From the NCBI GenBank assembly GCA_027605045.1, contig JAQFWX010000010.1, positions 1-64,000 of the forward strand: 64,000 bases of DNA, read 5' to 3'. Positions within the stretch are counted from its first letter, which is position 1. Each line of letters opens with the position of its first letter. The notes under the pieces are model-generated. The model searched no databases, had not been told where the DNA came from, and saw nothing but the letters and a program-made list of their open reading frames with translations. Made by a program: the position numbers and the translations under genes. Shown one piece after another: positions 46,004-57,580 of the stretch. Source of the DNA: Phallus indusiatus (taxonomy: Eukaryota; Basidiomycota; Agaricomycetes; Phallales; Phallaceae).

Positions 46004-47966
46004 ATGGACTCTTTGGACTCAACAGCAAAGACTTCTCTCGTAAAGGCTCCGGTGCCGCGTTCATATGGTTCGACCGAGAGAGTGCCCACGCAGAACGATG
46101 TCGTCCAGGCGGCCACAACCACAACCACCACACAAACACCAAGACACACCGCACCCTCTCAAACATCTATTCAAGCCATAGTAATACCCTCTTCACGAAG
46201 CACCGTAACTGTGATTCCGACTTTGCATCGCACACCAGCCTTTCAGCCATCCATGCGCAGTCGTTTGGCCCTCTGCATCGCCCAGACTTTTTCAACCATC
46301 GTGTCTTCTATCTTCTTGTTCGGCGTGGTAGCATGGGCCTCTTTGCTTCATTTGATTCATCACATGCCAGCTCGATTTTCATCAAAGCCACCTCAACGAT
46401 ATGAATGGGACAATCCCGAGTTGGCAAAGACGGAGAAGGTCGTGAAACAAGTGCAGCACTATGCTCAAGCAATTGGTCTAGATATCATTGACGAACAGGT
46501 TGAAACAGCTGATGGTTACATCCTTAGGTTTTATTTATTTCGCACAAAAGTCTCTTATGATCGCTCACCTTGTTTATATTTAAGGGTTCATCGCGTAGTC
46601 AATCCAAAGCATAAGCTAAACGAACACGGAAAGGGTCTGTCTTGACTTCTGGTGACTTTTTTGCGTCTCTTTACTCATTTATCTTAGGCGGATTTCCTGT
46701 TCTCATCCTTCATGGTCTGTTTCAAAGTTCTGGATCTTTCATAACCTCGGAGGAAAGGTCTCTTGCCTTTTGGTTATCTGAACAAGGGTAACTTGAGCTC
46801 CTTAAGATTTCATCTTTTCTTTCTTAACAACTGTTCTTTAGTGGATATCAAGTATTTCTTGGAAATACAAGAAGTGTGTTCAACATGGGACATCGCACAC
46901 TTTCCCGCTCAGACCCTCGTTTTTGGAACTGGACGATAAAAGACCTGGCAGAATATGATTTCCCCGCTTTAGTAGACTACGTACGAGATGTGACAGGTTA
47001 TGACAAGGTTGAATTACCACCCTTCTTTTTTTTTATTGTCGTCATGACTGAAAAACGCCTTTGCGTTAGATTGCCTTCATCGGCCATTCTCAAGGTAATG
47101 GCGTAGCGTTTATTTCTTTATCAGAAGGCATGCATCCATCAATTGCGGAGAAATTGTCGTGCTTTGTTGCCTTGGGGCCCGCAGTATACGCCGGAAACTT
47201 AACCCAAAGTTTGCTATTCCGGAGCTTGAGGCGTCTAGAATGGACTGCTTGGACAAGATTATTTGGTACGATGAAAAATAATGTCGGAATACTCTTCTCT
47301 CACCTCTTCTAATTCAAAGGTGTATTGGATTTCCTTCCAATAATGCAAGTGTCGTATAACTATGTACCCGCCAAAATTTTCGCGTCAATGGCGTACATCA
47401 TGTTCGCATTCCTTTTTGAATGGACTGATGCTAACTGGTTACTAAGAAGAAAAACCAAAATGTTTCGATTTACCCCTACACCCGTTAGTAGCGCAAGTAT
47501 ATTCTGGTGGTGTGGTAAAGGCGGTTTTGCGGAACGAGGATGTACTATGGACGATACACGAAAGACATGGTGGTCTATCAATAATCCAGAGACTGGTATT
47601 ACGACATGTAGCCTACCGCCTCTGAGCTTGTGGATTGGCGGGAAGGACTATCTCGTAGATGCTCAGAAACTTATTAAAAGACTGAGAGAACAAGAAACGG
47701 GAGTAACGCTTTTGAGAGTTGAAGAATTGAAAGACTCAGAGGTGAGTATGTGTGTTCGAATTCAAAGTAAAACCAAGCTCAAGTACCTTCTAGCATTGCG
47801 ATTTCTATTGGGCAGCTGAGTCTGTAGAATGGTGCTTTATGAAACTATTAGGCAAGTTCATCACATTTACTACGAGCTTTTTGTTCTTACTTTTTGTCTA
47901 TTACATCTCACAGAGGACATTGAATATACCCGACCAGATCGAGAGGGCGCTCCAATACCCAAATAA
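46004..47966 (+). CDS. Membrane-bound steryl ester hydrolase-like lipase (Tgl1/Yeh family)
   Basis: The first exon starts MDSLDSTAKTSLVKAP, is Thr-rich, and has a transmembrane helix (TIVSSIFLFGVVAWASLL). Then come 'ETADGYILR', 'VLILHGLFQSSGSF' (oxyanion region), 'QVFLGNTRS', 'FNWTIKDLAEYD'-type 'NWTIKDLAEYDFPALVDYV', nucleophile 'IAFIGHSQGNG', Asp in 'WIGGKDYLVDAQ' and His in 'HCDFYWAAES'. These are hallmarks of acid lipase-like steryl ester hydrolases of lipid droplets or membranes. The last intron (47852-47913) starts with GC rather than GT (GCAAGT..CAG). The final residues are 'DREGAPIPK'. Confidence 0.87.
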
Positions 47967-48862
47967 ACGAATAGGGATTCACTGGCTGCAGAGACTTTAC
48001 ATAGATCTAGAATCAGATCATTTTGAATTTGACTTTTCTTCTTACAGGGATTAAATCTGAACATTGAATTTTTTTTTACTTTTGATACCCACGCTTCGTT
48101 GTAACTATTATTGGGCACGCAAATAAATTTTATTCAATGCGGTATTTTGAACAGCGCCTCTCTCGTTACTTGATAAGATGGGTATCGGCTGCTAGAGAAT
48201 AGATAATACAAAAACCACCATACATGGGATAGTGACGACGACAGCGATAGACGTTCCTGGACCGCAACGAAAAAGCGGAGCACAGCTATTCAATCAGCGA
48301 CTCAACCCATGCAATTTGACCGGCAAATAAGCTCAAAATGTTGTTAAACAGCAAGTGCCTTTTCAAAGCTCTCCCATAATCTCTGGGATATTTAGGGAGA
48401 TATTCAATCTCAGACGGCTCTCCCTAGGTCCCTCTCATATAGCATACAAACATATGCACGGCCGGTAGCTATCACGATCGGGGAATCTCACCAGTAACAT
48501 GACAAAGATTTTCAGGATCACGGTAAGTAGGATCCGGTGTTCTCCTATTCAAATTCAACGCAGGCTCCAGGCTAGAACATCACAAGTTTATAATTGTTTT
48601 TCAGCCGTAATTTGAGCATGACTTTTTGTGCAGCATCAAGAACTTGAAACATGCGTCAGGATTGACCGCTGTCACACGATTATACCAGAAAACGTGGAAA
48701 TCCACTTGCACCGAGATCACCATCTAATTTTGAATTGAATTGGCTCCAAGGGGTCTTCGGGATGGCTCGAGCTCCCGCCGCCAAGGCCCCGAGAAGTAGA
48801 GAAAGAAATCATGTGAAACGTTTTGTGATAACAAATATGCATACATATCATTCTTACTGGCC
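47967..48862. other. Convergent intergenic region
   Basis: The 3' regions of the lipase (+) and P450 (-) genes. No gene, repeat or RNA gene was recognised in about 0.9 kb. Confidence 0.5.
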
Positions 48863-51041
48863 TTATTTTGCCGATTCGTTGTTCAGGACTTGCTGCATGG
48901 TTTCTTCTAGGCCGGGGCGAATTTCAAATTTACAGCGATAAGGCACTGCCGGTGGTCTATATGCATGTTAGTCTGAATCCCCTGAATGTATGTATCAGGT
49001 GTCAACGAAGAAATACTCACGCGAGAGCGCCCTTCTTAAACAGATCATTTTTAATTATGTCTCGTACTGCTTTGTCGTCGGAGGCGGATATATTGAATAA
49101 ATGTAATGAGGATGCAATCGTAATAAAAAGCCCCGCCTCGGCGAAATATCGGCCAGGACAGATTCTACCGAAGCATGAGCAACTAACACTTGATCTTTTG
49201 AAAAAAATCTTACCGTCTTCCATATCCGAAAGCAACTTCAGGGAAGTCCATTTTTTCGTTCAAAAATCTTTCAGGTCTAAACTGGTCGGCATCTGGTCCA
49301 TATTTACTCGTTGACCGAAGAAGTGTCCTGCAGTTGGGTTTGAATCAAAACGCAATAATTCAAAACAATTTTTAAGTTCGTCAAACCTAGTATTTCCGAA
49401 AACCAAGGTTCCTTTCGGTATGAAATATTCTCCAACGATATCATCCTGCATCAGACGGTGGGGCATACCAAAAGGTCCGATTGTATGCCATCGTAGCACC
49501 TCTTTGCAAATAGCACTGATATATGGGAGATCTTTTTGATTACGGAATGAGGGCAGATTATCCTTCCCGACCACTCTGTCCAATTCTTCCTGAGCTTTTT
49601 CTTGAACTTCCGGATGTATTCCTATTATGAGGAAGAAAATCTGCAACGCGACATCCGTCTAAAAAGAGTAAAGTCAAAATAGCATTCGCGTACATATCCG
49701 ATAGGAAAAAACATACCGTATCAATTCCCCCAAGGTAAAGCGTGGTTGCTACTTGTTGCATAGTTGTCTTGTCTTCTGCTGATGAAGACTCAATCTGGAG
49801 CTTTTCCAGGTAATTCGTAACCAATGAAGGCCTAGCTTGTCCGGATTCCTAAACATATTATAGAGTCAGTAAGAACTCTCCGCACACAACATACAGGACG
49901 TGCAAACAATTCTTCAACAGCCCCGAAAGGGCGTTCCATCATGTTCAGGTAGAGATTGTTTAACCTTGCAGCCACTTTGGGAAATTTCAAACCGGGAAAC
50001 CGGGAAGGAAGATACTTCACTATGTTGGGCAAGCTTTAAGTAATTTTTTTTCGAAAAAAATAAGAGCATACATACATATCGGTAAAAAGTCAACGACGTA
50101 TGACCCAGGAAGTAAAGCTGTCCCCAAGCATGCCGTTGTTTCTTCAGCTAGCTCCACCAAAGGATCGTTCTTGATACGAGTTTTGATACCGTACACCATC
50201 TACAGAAAGAAGATATATTATCACTGGACATATTTTCTCTGGATTATGAATGCTTTACCTCTATTATAGAGGCACCTAATGCATGTCTAATGTGTCCATA
50301 CAAGTTGTCTGGATCGAGATGTAGGTTGCAGAGGAATGTTCTGAAAATCGACTCATGTAAATACGTTACTGGAAGTAAAAGGGACTTTGTTCGACCTGGC
50401 TGTCTCTTCCAGCATATCCCAATGCTTGGGTACTTTCTTCGCAGAGATGAAGTCATGTATGATAGCCCGTTGGCGAGTTACCTTTTCCGAGTACGGCATC
50501 GTCAGCAACGCAGTGTATCCAAAGTGGGTTCTGAAAAGCCAGATAATAAGTGATTTGAATTTTTAGTTTTGAACAACCCCTATTATTTACAAGTCGTGCA
50601 GCATGGGTGTCACCATGCGATCAGAATAAATCGACCCGCGTTTGTCGAAAAGCTCATGTGCCAATTCGTACGAATTCACAATCAAAATTGATTTGCCGAA
50701 AACTTTGAGATAAACGAGATCACCTAAACCAGAGTCAATCTATCAATTTTCAGAAGGGGAGATATGCATAGATACACACCGTATTTTCTTGCCAGTTCTG
50801 CATAGGTGACGTATTCCGGTTTTTCACCTGACTGAAGGTCCATAAGATTTCCAATTATTGGCTTTCCAGGAGGGCCAGGAGGTGATCGAAGGCCTAATTA
50901 TCACGAAAAGTTCACCCACAAACACGAACCTGAATCTGTTTCGAACGCACCATTGGGAATCCTCGATCGACCGAAGTATAAGTATACAGTGAGAACCAAG
51001 CATACGAAAACCAATGAGAAGTCTAAAGTGGTGTACAACAT
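48863..51041 (-). CDS. Cytochrome P450 monooxygenase
   Basis: The start at 51041 (MLYTTLDFSLVFVCLVLTVY) is a membrane anchor. Then come the Pro hinge 'RSPPGPPGKPIIGN', 'DLVYLKVFGKSILIVNSYE' and 'RGSIYSDRM'. A helix-I-like segment includes 'TTLYLGGIDT', the ExxR motif is 'ICKEVLRWH', then 'PHRLMQDDIVGEYFIPKGT' and, across a 49-nt intron, the haem loop 'FGYGRRICPGRYFAE'. It ends 'NNESAK' with TAA at 48863. The order fits the large agaricomycete CYP5144-type group of ER enzymes for secondary metabolism or detoxification. The substrate is unknown. About ten exons. Confidence 0.88.
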
Positions 51042-51106
51042 TGCGTGAAAAGAAGCAAACGGGTTGGTTGCCTGTCTTAAATCAGGCCGAACTTAAAATG
51101 CCCACG

Positions 51107-51116
51107 GTATTTATAC
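51107..51116 (-). promoter_or_regulatory. TATA box of the P450 gene
   Basis: On the minus strand TATAAATAC lies about 65 nt before the P450 start codon. Confidence 0.5.
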
Positions 51117-51383
51117 AGATAGGATGTCCAAATCACTGACGTCGACTGAAGCTTCAGGATGTAACATTGAGTCAGAATCCAATCCATGATCGCATGACCG
51201 GTGACCAGTAGTAAAACAGCAAGTAAATGTCATATGAAAATTTTTGGCAAAAGCTTCCACAACACTAGCCTCAAGTGGAACGTTTATCCGAGTGGATGAT
51301 AGGCCAGTAGTTATTATGGGATGAGTAAAGCAATGTCAAGGCACAGCAGCATGGCAATTATGGGAAAACGATCCTCCTAATTT

Positions 51384-51660
51384 TTAAGCATAGTCGCCGA
51401 TCTGACCTACCACATTAGTAAATCGCCCTTTGTTCTCAAAGAAACATACCTCTTCTCCGCTCTTTGAAAGACCTTGATTCGTTGTCGCGGTCAAATATCA
51501 TTCTTGCGGTGGCTTCTCCGTTCGTGTCAGGTTTAGGGTTTCGGGAAAGATGTGTGACAACTTCAGCGCTAATTCTGCGACTTAGCCTTTCCGAGTTGCT
51601 CGTCCATAATGGTTTCACGGTCTCAGTTGAGGAGACGAGCAATATCCAACTTGAAGACAT
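51384..51660 (-). CDS. Small unrecognised two-exon gene
   Basis: Exon 51450-51660 starts MSSSWILLVSSTETVKPLW and continues 'RRISAEVVTHLSRNP' and 'MIFDRDNESRSFKERR'. A 43-nt intron (51407-51449) has GTATGT, a perfect TACTAAT branch motif and GTAG, and leads to an exon ending GQIGDYA. The join is in frame, 77 codons. The intron quality is the main support. No domain recognised; it may be a fragment of a larger gene. Confidence 0.4.
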
Positions 51661-52426
51661 AGGTAAGACCTGTCAGACAAACACGACCCTATTAATAAAG
51701 TTGTGCCAATGAGAAGTGCTTAGATAAAGGTTCGAATTGAATATGGCAAGATGGCGCCTCGAACTTAAAGAGATGTGTTCTTGAGCGGAGCGAAGTCAGA
51801 CAAGGCGTCTCTGTCGTCACTAAACATATATATCACACTAATAACAAGTATTCTTCCGAGAATTGGTCCTAGTGTCGGTGGAGACTTATGAAGACCCCAA
51901 ATTCGAACTTAGTAGGGGCTGAAAGCTGAGGGTGAATTTCCAGGATCTTCGTATAAAATTATTATTATTATCAGCGATATAACTGTCACTTCAAATTTAC
52001 ACCAGTGTTGTGATTATTCTTGTCGAGACTCGGGCGTCGACAGTAAGGAACAGGCCGGATAATTTAGTATTACTCAACTTGTGGAAAATGAATCCACTTC
52101 CACTATTCGGCATTGATTATGGATTAAATTGTGTATTTTCGCTCTGTTCGGTCCGTACCACTGGGCTGTTTTTTTTTTTGAGGACAAGTCTAATGATCAT
52201 TTTCAGTCACTTGGTTCTGACGACCGCTGTCCACAAGGTATACATATCACAAACTTTTCCTTCTTCATGTTTATCACATTGTCCCAATGTTCTAGAGTAA
52301 CTTGCTATATAATAAGCACGCGCAATTTTAACAATTCCGTCCTCTAGACACCCCGTTGAATTATCTGGTTCATTGCGAGTTACAAGACACAAATACTACT
52401 ATAATACTGCACTGTTTATCTTCACA

Positions 52427-52838
52427 ATGCAGAGTATTCCAGCGTTAGCAGACACGATCACCGTTGGGCCACCTCAAAAGTGTCGGGGGTCATCATGCTC
52501 AGAGAGAGGAAATATGTTATGTACGGGGTGCAAGAATCTTACCCGAAGACATATTACTACAAGTGTTGGGTGTCAAAAAAGGGTATGTTTTTATTGTAAC
52601 AAGTAAGCCCAGCTTATTTTTTGAACCTTCTAGCTCATGATTTCGTCGTCAAATTAATGCATCTTTATATAGACATGCCTGCGTATTCGACGTTGAGATT
52701 ATGGGCTCTACAAATCCACCAATCACCCGACGAATAATCGTTCTTGCTTGGTGGACTTTTAAGGAATTTCACAATGCGTTACAATACATCTTTTCTCCCG
52801 TTCAAACGATCTACAGTTTCGCGAGTTCCAGTTTCTGA
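52427..52838 (+). CDS. Small cysteine-rich protein of unknown family
   Basis: Two exons (52427-52602, 52673-52838) joined by a GTAAGC..TAG intron give 113 codons. The first exon carries a dense Cys pattern: C-x4-C-x7-C-x2-C, then C-x5-C-x2-C ('CRGSSCSERGNMLCTGC', 'CQKRVCFYC'), suggesting zinc binding. The second exon encodes a hydrophobic Trp-rich segment ('RRIIVLAWWTFKEF') and a Ser/Phe end. There is no clear signal peptide from the ATG at 52427. It is not a MYND or RING pattern that I can match. Confidence 0.5.
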
Positions 52839-53254
52839 AGGACTAATATCCAAATCCCAAAGATGAGTATACCTGCTTCGGAGCTGGTGTCCTTCTGGAG
52901 CTTTACATATAACGCCTTTGACCGCGCTGATTCGGACGTTATTTTTGCGCCTACACCCACCCCTCAATGAGAATAAGTATTTGGCCCTGTTTCCGACTTC
53001 AGATGAAGCCACCGATATATTTTTGTTGTCCTTATTATGGGCTATGAATAAGTAGGTTGATACCGAAACACGCAGAATGACAATTACCTACCGAATCGTG
53101 GACCTCAGGCAAATGTCGGGATGAACTGGATAATCGCCGGAACCCATCATAAACGGTCATTCCATCTCGTGTTCATTACTGGAGTGACAAGATGAGAAAG
53201 ACGCTTGACATTTGATCAATGAATGTGCGAGTATTTTAGCCTGCTTTTACTCTA

Positions 53255-53750
53255 TATTCATTTTAAAAGGAAATTTCGAACCGAAAAGCAAACAATTTGG
53301 GTTGGAAACAGGTACAGGAAATGATATTTCATAAGAGACGGAAGTAGGGTGGGGTATGGTAGGATCTGGATGAAGGGCGGAGAACGGAGACATCGCTATA
53401 ACTGGTGGTGAGATATGCTCAAAATGCTGAGTTTCTCTCGCAAGTTGGGTAATAATACACACCAGGTCCTTGTGGCGCCGTAATAAAATCGGATTGTTTC
53501 TGTGTTGGTATATAGTAGCCGGAAGCGTTGAAACTGCCCGGCTCCTGAGTCTGCTGACGGGTTTGGATACTGTGAGTAGCTAATAGAAATTTGTTAACCC
53601 AAGAATGATCGTCAACTTTCCAAGATTGACTTGCCTGTCGTTTCGTTTCCACGCGCAAGTGGTCGCCCCGGTGTGTTTGAGTTGACCGGCCCGATAATAG
53701 CCTTGGCACGCAATCGCAATTGATTAAAAGCTTGAAATCAGTAAGCACCA
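53255..53750 (-). pseudogene. Truncated duplicate of the zinc-finger gene at 54640-56309
   Basis: The minus strand reads 'QEPGSFNASGYYIPTQKQ' and 'VYYYPTCERN', and 'HPDPTIPHPTSVS'. These match 'QEPGSLNTSGYYIPTQTK', 'VYYYTQVGR' and 'RPNPTIVHPTSVA' of the intact neighbour. A stop interrupts the frame between the two blocks, and the zinc-finger end is missing. Confidence 0.6.
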
Positions 53751-54639
53751 TTCTCTTTATACAAGCATGAAATTAACTTGGTTATCATCTTGGAATACCT
53801 TATGTATACTCATGTAGCCTGATCTTTATATCATGTATCTTAATACGCATTGTTCCCATAACATCCCCCAAGTTTTGTTCTGCAACCAGGTGAAAAAAAG
53901 GAGCGAGATCGAAATTGCAAATGCTCTGTATAGACATAATCAAGCTTTACTATGTAGAAACGATGTTCGAATTGAAGTCTTTCTATCATACATGAAGACT
54001 TGGAATGATTACCACTTTTCAGATGTACTCTTTCACAGTTTGGGCGGAATCCGACTCAAAAATTCCACGATGTGCATTGATTAATTCGTCTATAATTATA
54101 TCCAAGTATCGATAAAGACCAAAAGTTTTAAGAGAAGCGACCTTCAATCTGCCCCGAAACAGCGTGCTGCGGCCTTCTGTGCCTTTTGCTATGGCTTCCA
54201 CGTGGCACTGAAATGACGAGTTATTATCCAGATCTAGCGAGAGTGCGATGTATTGTTAACGCATGCGTAGACCATGACAGGCCTTTTGGACATGAGGCTT
54301 TGCTATGCAGTTTCGTCATGACCTCGGGACCAGACCAGTTTCGTCAAACAGTCTCCTAGGATGAACCTTCATCCGCCTTCATCCGTGTCAATTTTGGTGA
54401 AAGTGAGTTTTTTTGAAAGCACTTCATCGATGATGTAAAATAGCCAATCGGGGAAAAAAAAAATTTCTGGCGGAACGGATGAAAGAAAAGTTTACATCTA
54501 TAAAAATAGGGAACAGTCACATTTGTGACCTGGCATCTTTTATCGATTGCTACTCGCTTACAACGACATCCTCCTACAGACAAGATGAGGAAATAAAACC
54601 AGAGGTGAGCACTCGCTCTTATTTACATGATATGCGCTA

Positions 54640-56309
54640 TTATAAATGAAAAAACTTATACAAAAACTCGTCTGAAAAGTCATAAAATCCTTCCTTTGGC
54701 TTCATTACCTCTTGAACCCGTTTGTCTTCTAGATCTCGCATATTGCCCAAGACGTCCTGGTGAGAGCCATCCAAATGCTTCTTGAGGTAACCTTTTCTAA
54801 TTACCAAGCTATTATCCGGTCCACAAAAGGAACATTTGAGTAGCGCAACATATTGTCGGGCTAGGTCAAACTGCACTTTTGTGCTGATTAAATTTCCTTT
54901 CGAAATTCCAAAGTGATCAGCATTAAAAGTCTCGACGTTTTTGACTACCTGCAATATGTGCGTCGATACCAGGTGCTCAAGTCGACGATCCAGTCTATCA
55001 CACTCAGGACCTCGCTGGCAGAGTGTACACCGACTTCCTCGGGGCATATACTTGTTTAACCATTGTGCGCTTTTAGGTTGAGGTTTCCGTCCGTTTGAGA
55101 GACTGCGAGCGTTTGACTTTTTTACCTTGGTCGGTGCTGGCTTTCACGGCTGGTGCGTTCGTTTTTTCTTTGGTTCAGGTAATACCGGAGCAGGACGTAG
55201 TTGTATAAGTTGGGATGACGGTAAGGACGATGGGAATGAAGAAACAGGAGTGGGTGGAGTACGTAACGAAGCCGGACTGGAAACGGGAACAGAAACTGAG
55301 GGTGGAGCGACAGACGTGGGGTGGACTATGGTGGGATTTGGACGAAAGGTGGAGAACGAAGATGGCGTTACAACCGGTGATGAGCTAACCGGTAATGAAA
55401 CGTTGTCCGACTCACACCGCTGAGTCTTCCTCCCAACTTGGGTATAATAATACACGTCAGAAGGCTCAATAAATTTCGTTTGCGTCGGTATATAATAGCC
55501 GGAAGTATTGAGACTACCCGGCTCCTGGTTCTTTTGCATCACATATCCGGAAGCGGCGTCGCAATTCAGCGCGCTCGAGTTTATGTGATTTAGGTGCAAT
55601 TGGTTGCAGGAGTCGAAATGTGAATTTCTACGACGCTGTAATTAAAATGTGTGCTTATATGCCATGAATAAACGAACTCACACATTCAACTCCTGCCTTG
55701 TGCTGTGTAAGGACGGATTAGAATACCCTATATAAGAAGAGTCGTAATGACTCCTCGAGGGTACATTCCTAAACTTTTGTTAGATCGCAATGTAATCAAA
55801 TTAACTATGACGTACCAGTCCTGTGGCACTAAGTATTGGTCTTGTGGAATGGTGGGTTGATACGGGTCTGGAGACTGTGTGTAACTGTGATAATAGAATT
55901 TTGTTAATTTAGGAAAGGTCGACAATTCTTCAAGACAACGAGTAGCCCACCTGTTGTTCCATTCCCACGAGTTGTATACGGTCGCTTCGGGGTGTTCGAG
56001 TTGACCGGCGGCCTGATGATAGCCTTGCCACCCAGATACTGATAAGGCTGGGTCATAGACGGGGGCAGTAGGGTTTGCGACGTAGTATTCTGGTAAGCTG
56101 GCGTTGAAATCATCGAGAGGAGTCTTGAACTGAGTGTGATCCCTAAAACTCGGTCAATCGACGGTGTCTATTAGAAGTTGAAAGAACGGCGCCGTGAACA
56201 CTTACAGTGCCCGGAGACTGTTGAAGAAACCGGATTGAGGTGAAGAATATTCTGTTGGAGAGGACGAGTCTCCAGCGGAGAAATTGTTAGTTTGTGTGGG
56301 AGATTGCAT
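54640..56309 (-). CDS. Tyr/Pro-rich disordered protein with C2H2-like zinc-finger end; in-frame TGA
   Basis: The start at 56309 (MQSPTQTNNFSAGDSSSP) lies 80 nt after a TATA box. Exons join in frame: 56206-56309, 55951-56142 ('FNASLPEYYVANPTAPVYDP'), then 'SYTQSPDPYQPTIPQDQYLV' and 'SRSHYDSSYIGYSNPSLHST', then the long exon with 'QEPGSLNTSGYYIPTQTK' and an NLS-like PEPKKKR. A TGA occurs at 55144-55146, yet the same frame stays open for another 168 codons. Those encode 'CTLCQRGPECDRLDRRLEHL..H' and 'CSFCGPDNSLVIRKGYLKKH', two CxxC..H fingers. Either a 45-nt intron removes the stop, or the gene ends early. It resembles a nuclear regulator; function unknown. Confidence 0.6.
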
Positions 56310-56383
56310 GTTTAGTGCAGTGAAATTGGGAAGAGTAGGACTTGTGGCAAGATGAGGGGAATTGAAACGCTGAGGGGGGCAAG

Positions 56384-56394
56384 GTTTTATATAC
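56384..56394 (-). promoter_or_regulatory. TATA box of the zinc-finger gene
   Basis: On the minus strand GTATATAAAAC lies about 80 nt before the start codon at 56309. Confidence 0.55.
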
Positions 56395-57220
56395 TTCAAG
56401 GGGGGATCGGCCTGAGCGTGAGTATAACTGACCAGTCTAATTCTCATCATATGCAGGGTTCTAGTGTTACTTGCCTCGTGTTTTAGGAGTGAGTAACGCG
56501 TCATTTCCACATTCCCATCCGAGGACAGAACAACAAAGCATCGCTTGCCACCTCCGGGAACGCCAGCCCTTGCTTCAAAAACAAATAGGACAACTTGGTT
56601 TTTGTAACACATTTCTCAAAGGGGAAAGGGTGGGAGCATTTTACGATCGATTTATTGTGTGACTCCAAAGGTGTGGTCGAAGATGATTAGTTGAGCGAGA
56701 TCAGTACCGCCGCCCGAAGCCACATTGGCCATGAAGGAAAATTTTAGAACTGTTCAAATTAGATCTAGATTTCAAGGAAAGTATAATTCAAGGCGATCCT
56801 GGATGAAGATAAGCCAAGCCACAGCGACGCGTAAGTGGTGCGTAATACGCCTTGTTTTTTACATGTGAGAAGGTATGTTTTTCCAGCCGATATCATTTTT
56901 TTATGTTATAGAAAAGCACTCACGTGCGAGATTTAGATCAAATTAGGAGTTTTATATCAATTTTCTGCATTGAGTCGACACAAGAGTATTTTTAAAGCTG
57001 TCCAAAGGGTTATTCGGGTCATAAAAGTGACAAGTCATATATGCGACGACCGGCGAGAAGCAGGAAGCACAGTCATACAATAATGAACCTGAAATCAAAG
57101 GCACCTTCGTAAGTCCAGATTAGGAAATTGAGGTGTTGGCCAGAAAGAAATCAGTGTGGTCAAATGCACACTCAGTTCATAGGGGCATGCGCCACATTCT
57201 AAAAGAGGAATATGACAAAT

Positions 57221-57580
57221 TTAATTGTCCTTAACATCCCCTAATTGTTCCTCATAGCATCCGTCAAGAAAATGAACCACGTATTTTCCATTAAGATAGG
57301 AAATGCGCATGAGCTTTTCCATCCAAATTAACATTCTGTGCAAACTACAGATCCAAACGCCTGGTGCCCTGGTCGCTTCGGAGTCAAAAGTTAGGTTTGC
57401 CAAATCACGCGACGAGGCGTAATAAACCTGATAAGATTCAAACCTAAGCTGAGTTTTTCGGATCGAGCTCGTGCGTGCTTGATCAACGTCATTCGGTTGC
57501 GTTCCATGGAAACCCAGGCAATTGGTTCCGGGAGTGGCACGAACAGTTATACATGATAACATGAAAACATGATTAATCAC
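57221..57580 (-). CDS. Hypothetical 119-codon reading frame
   Basis: A single frame starting MINHVFMLSCITVRATPGTN and ending 'HFLDGCYEEQLGDVKDN'. It is the only long frame in the 2.3 kb between the zinc-finger gene and the aldo/keto reductase, and its composition is not low complexity. There is no domain, no splice evidence and no promoter element, so it could be chance or a relic. The rest of 56395-58662 shows nothing I can name. Confidence 0.25.
   Translation of the reverse strand: MINHVFMLSCITVRATPGTNCLGFHGTQPNDVDQARTSSIRKTQLRFESYQVYYASSRDLANLTFDSEATRAPGVWICSLHRMLIWMEKLMRISYLNGKYVVHFLDGCYEEQLGDVKDN

Noticed and set aside
51721..51745. GGTTCGAATTG as a possible tRNA T-loop
   Set aside because: No acceptor or anticodon stem fits around it.
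53990..54240. Minus-strand frame 'MEAIAKGTEGRSTLFRGRLK' with coding-like composition
   Set aside because: No domain, no splice partners and stops on both sides; may be a relic but cannot be supported.
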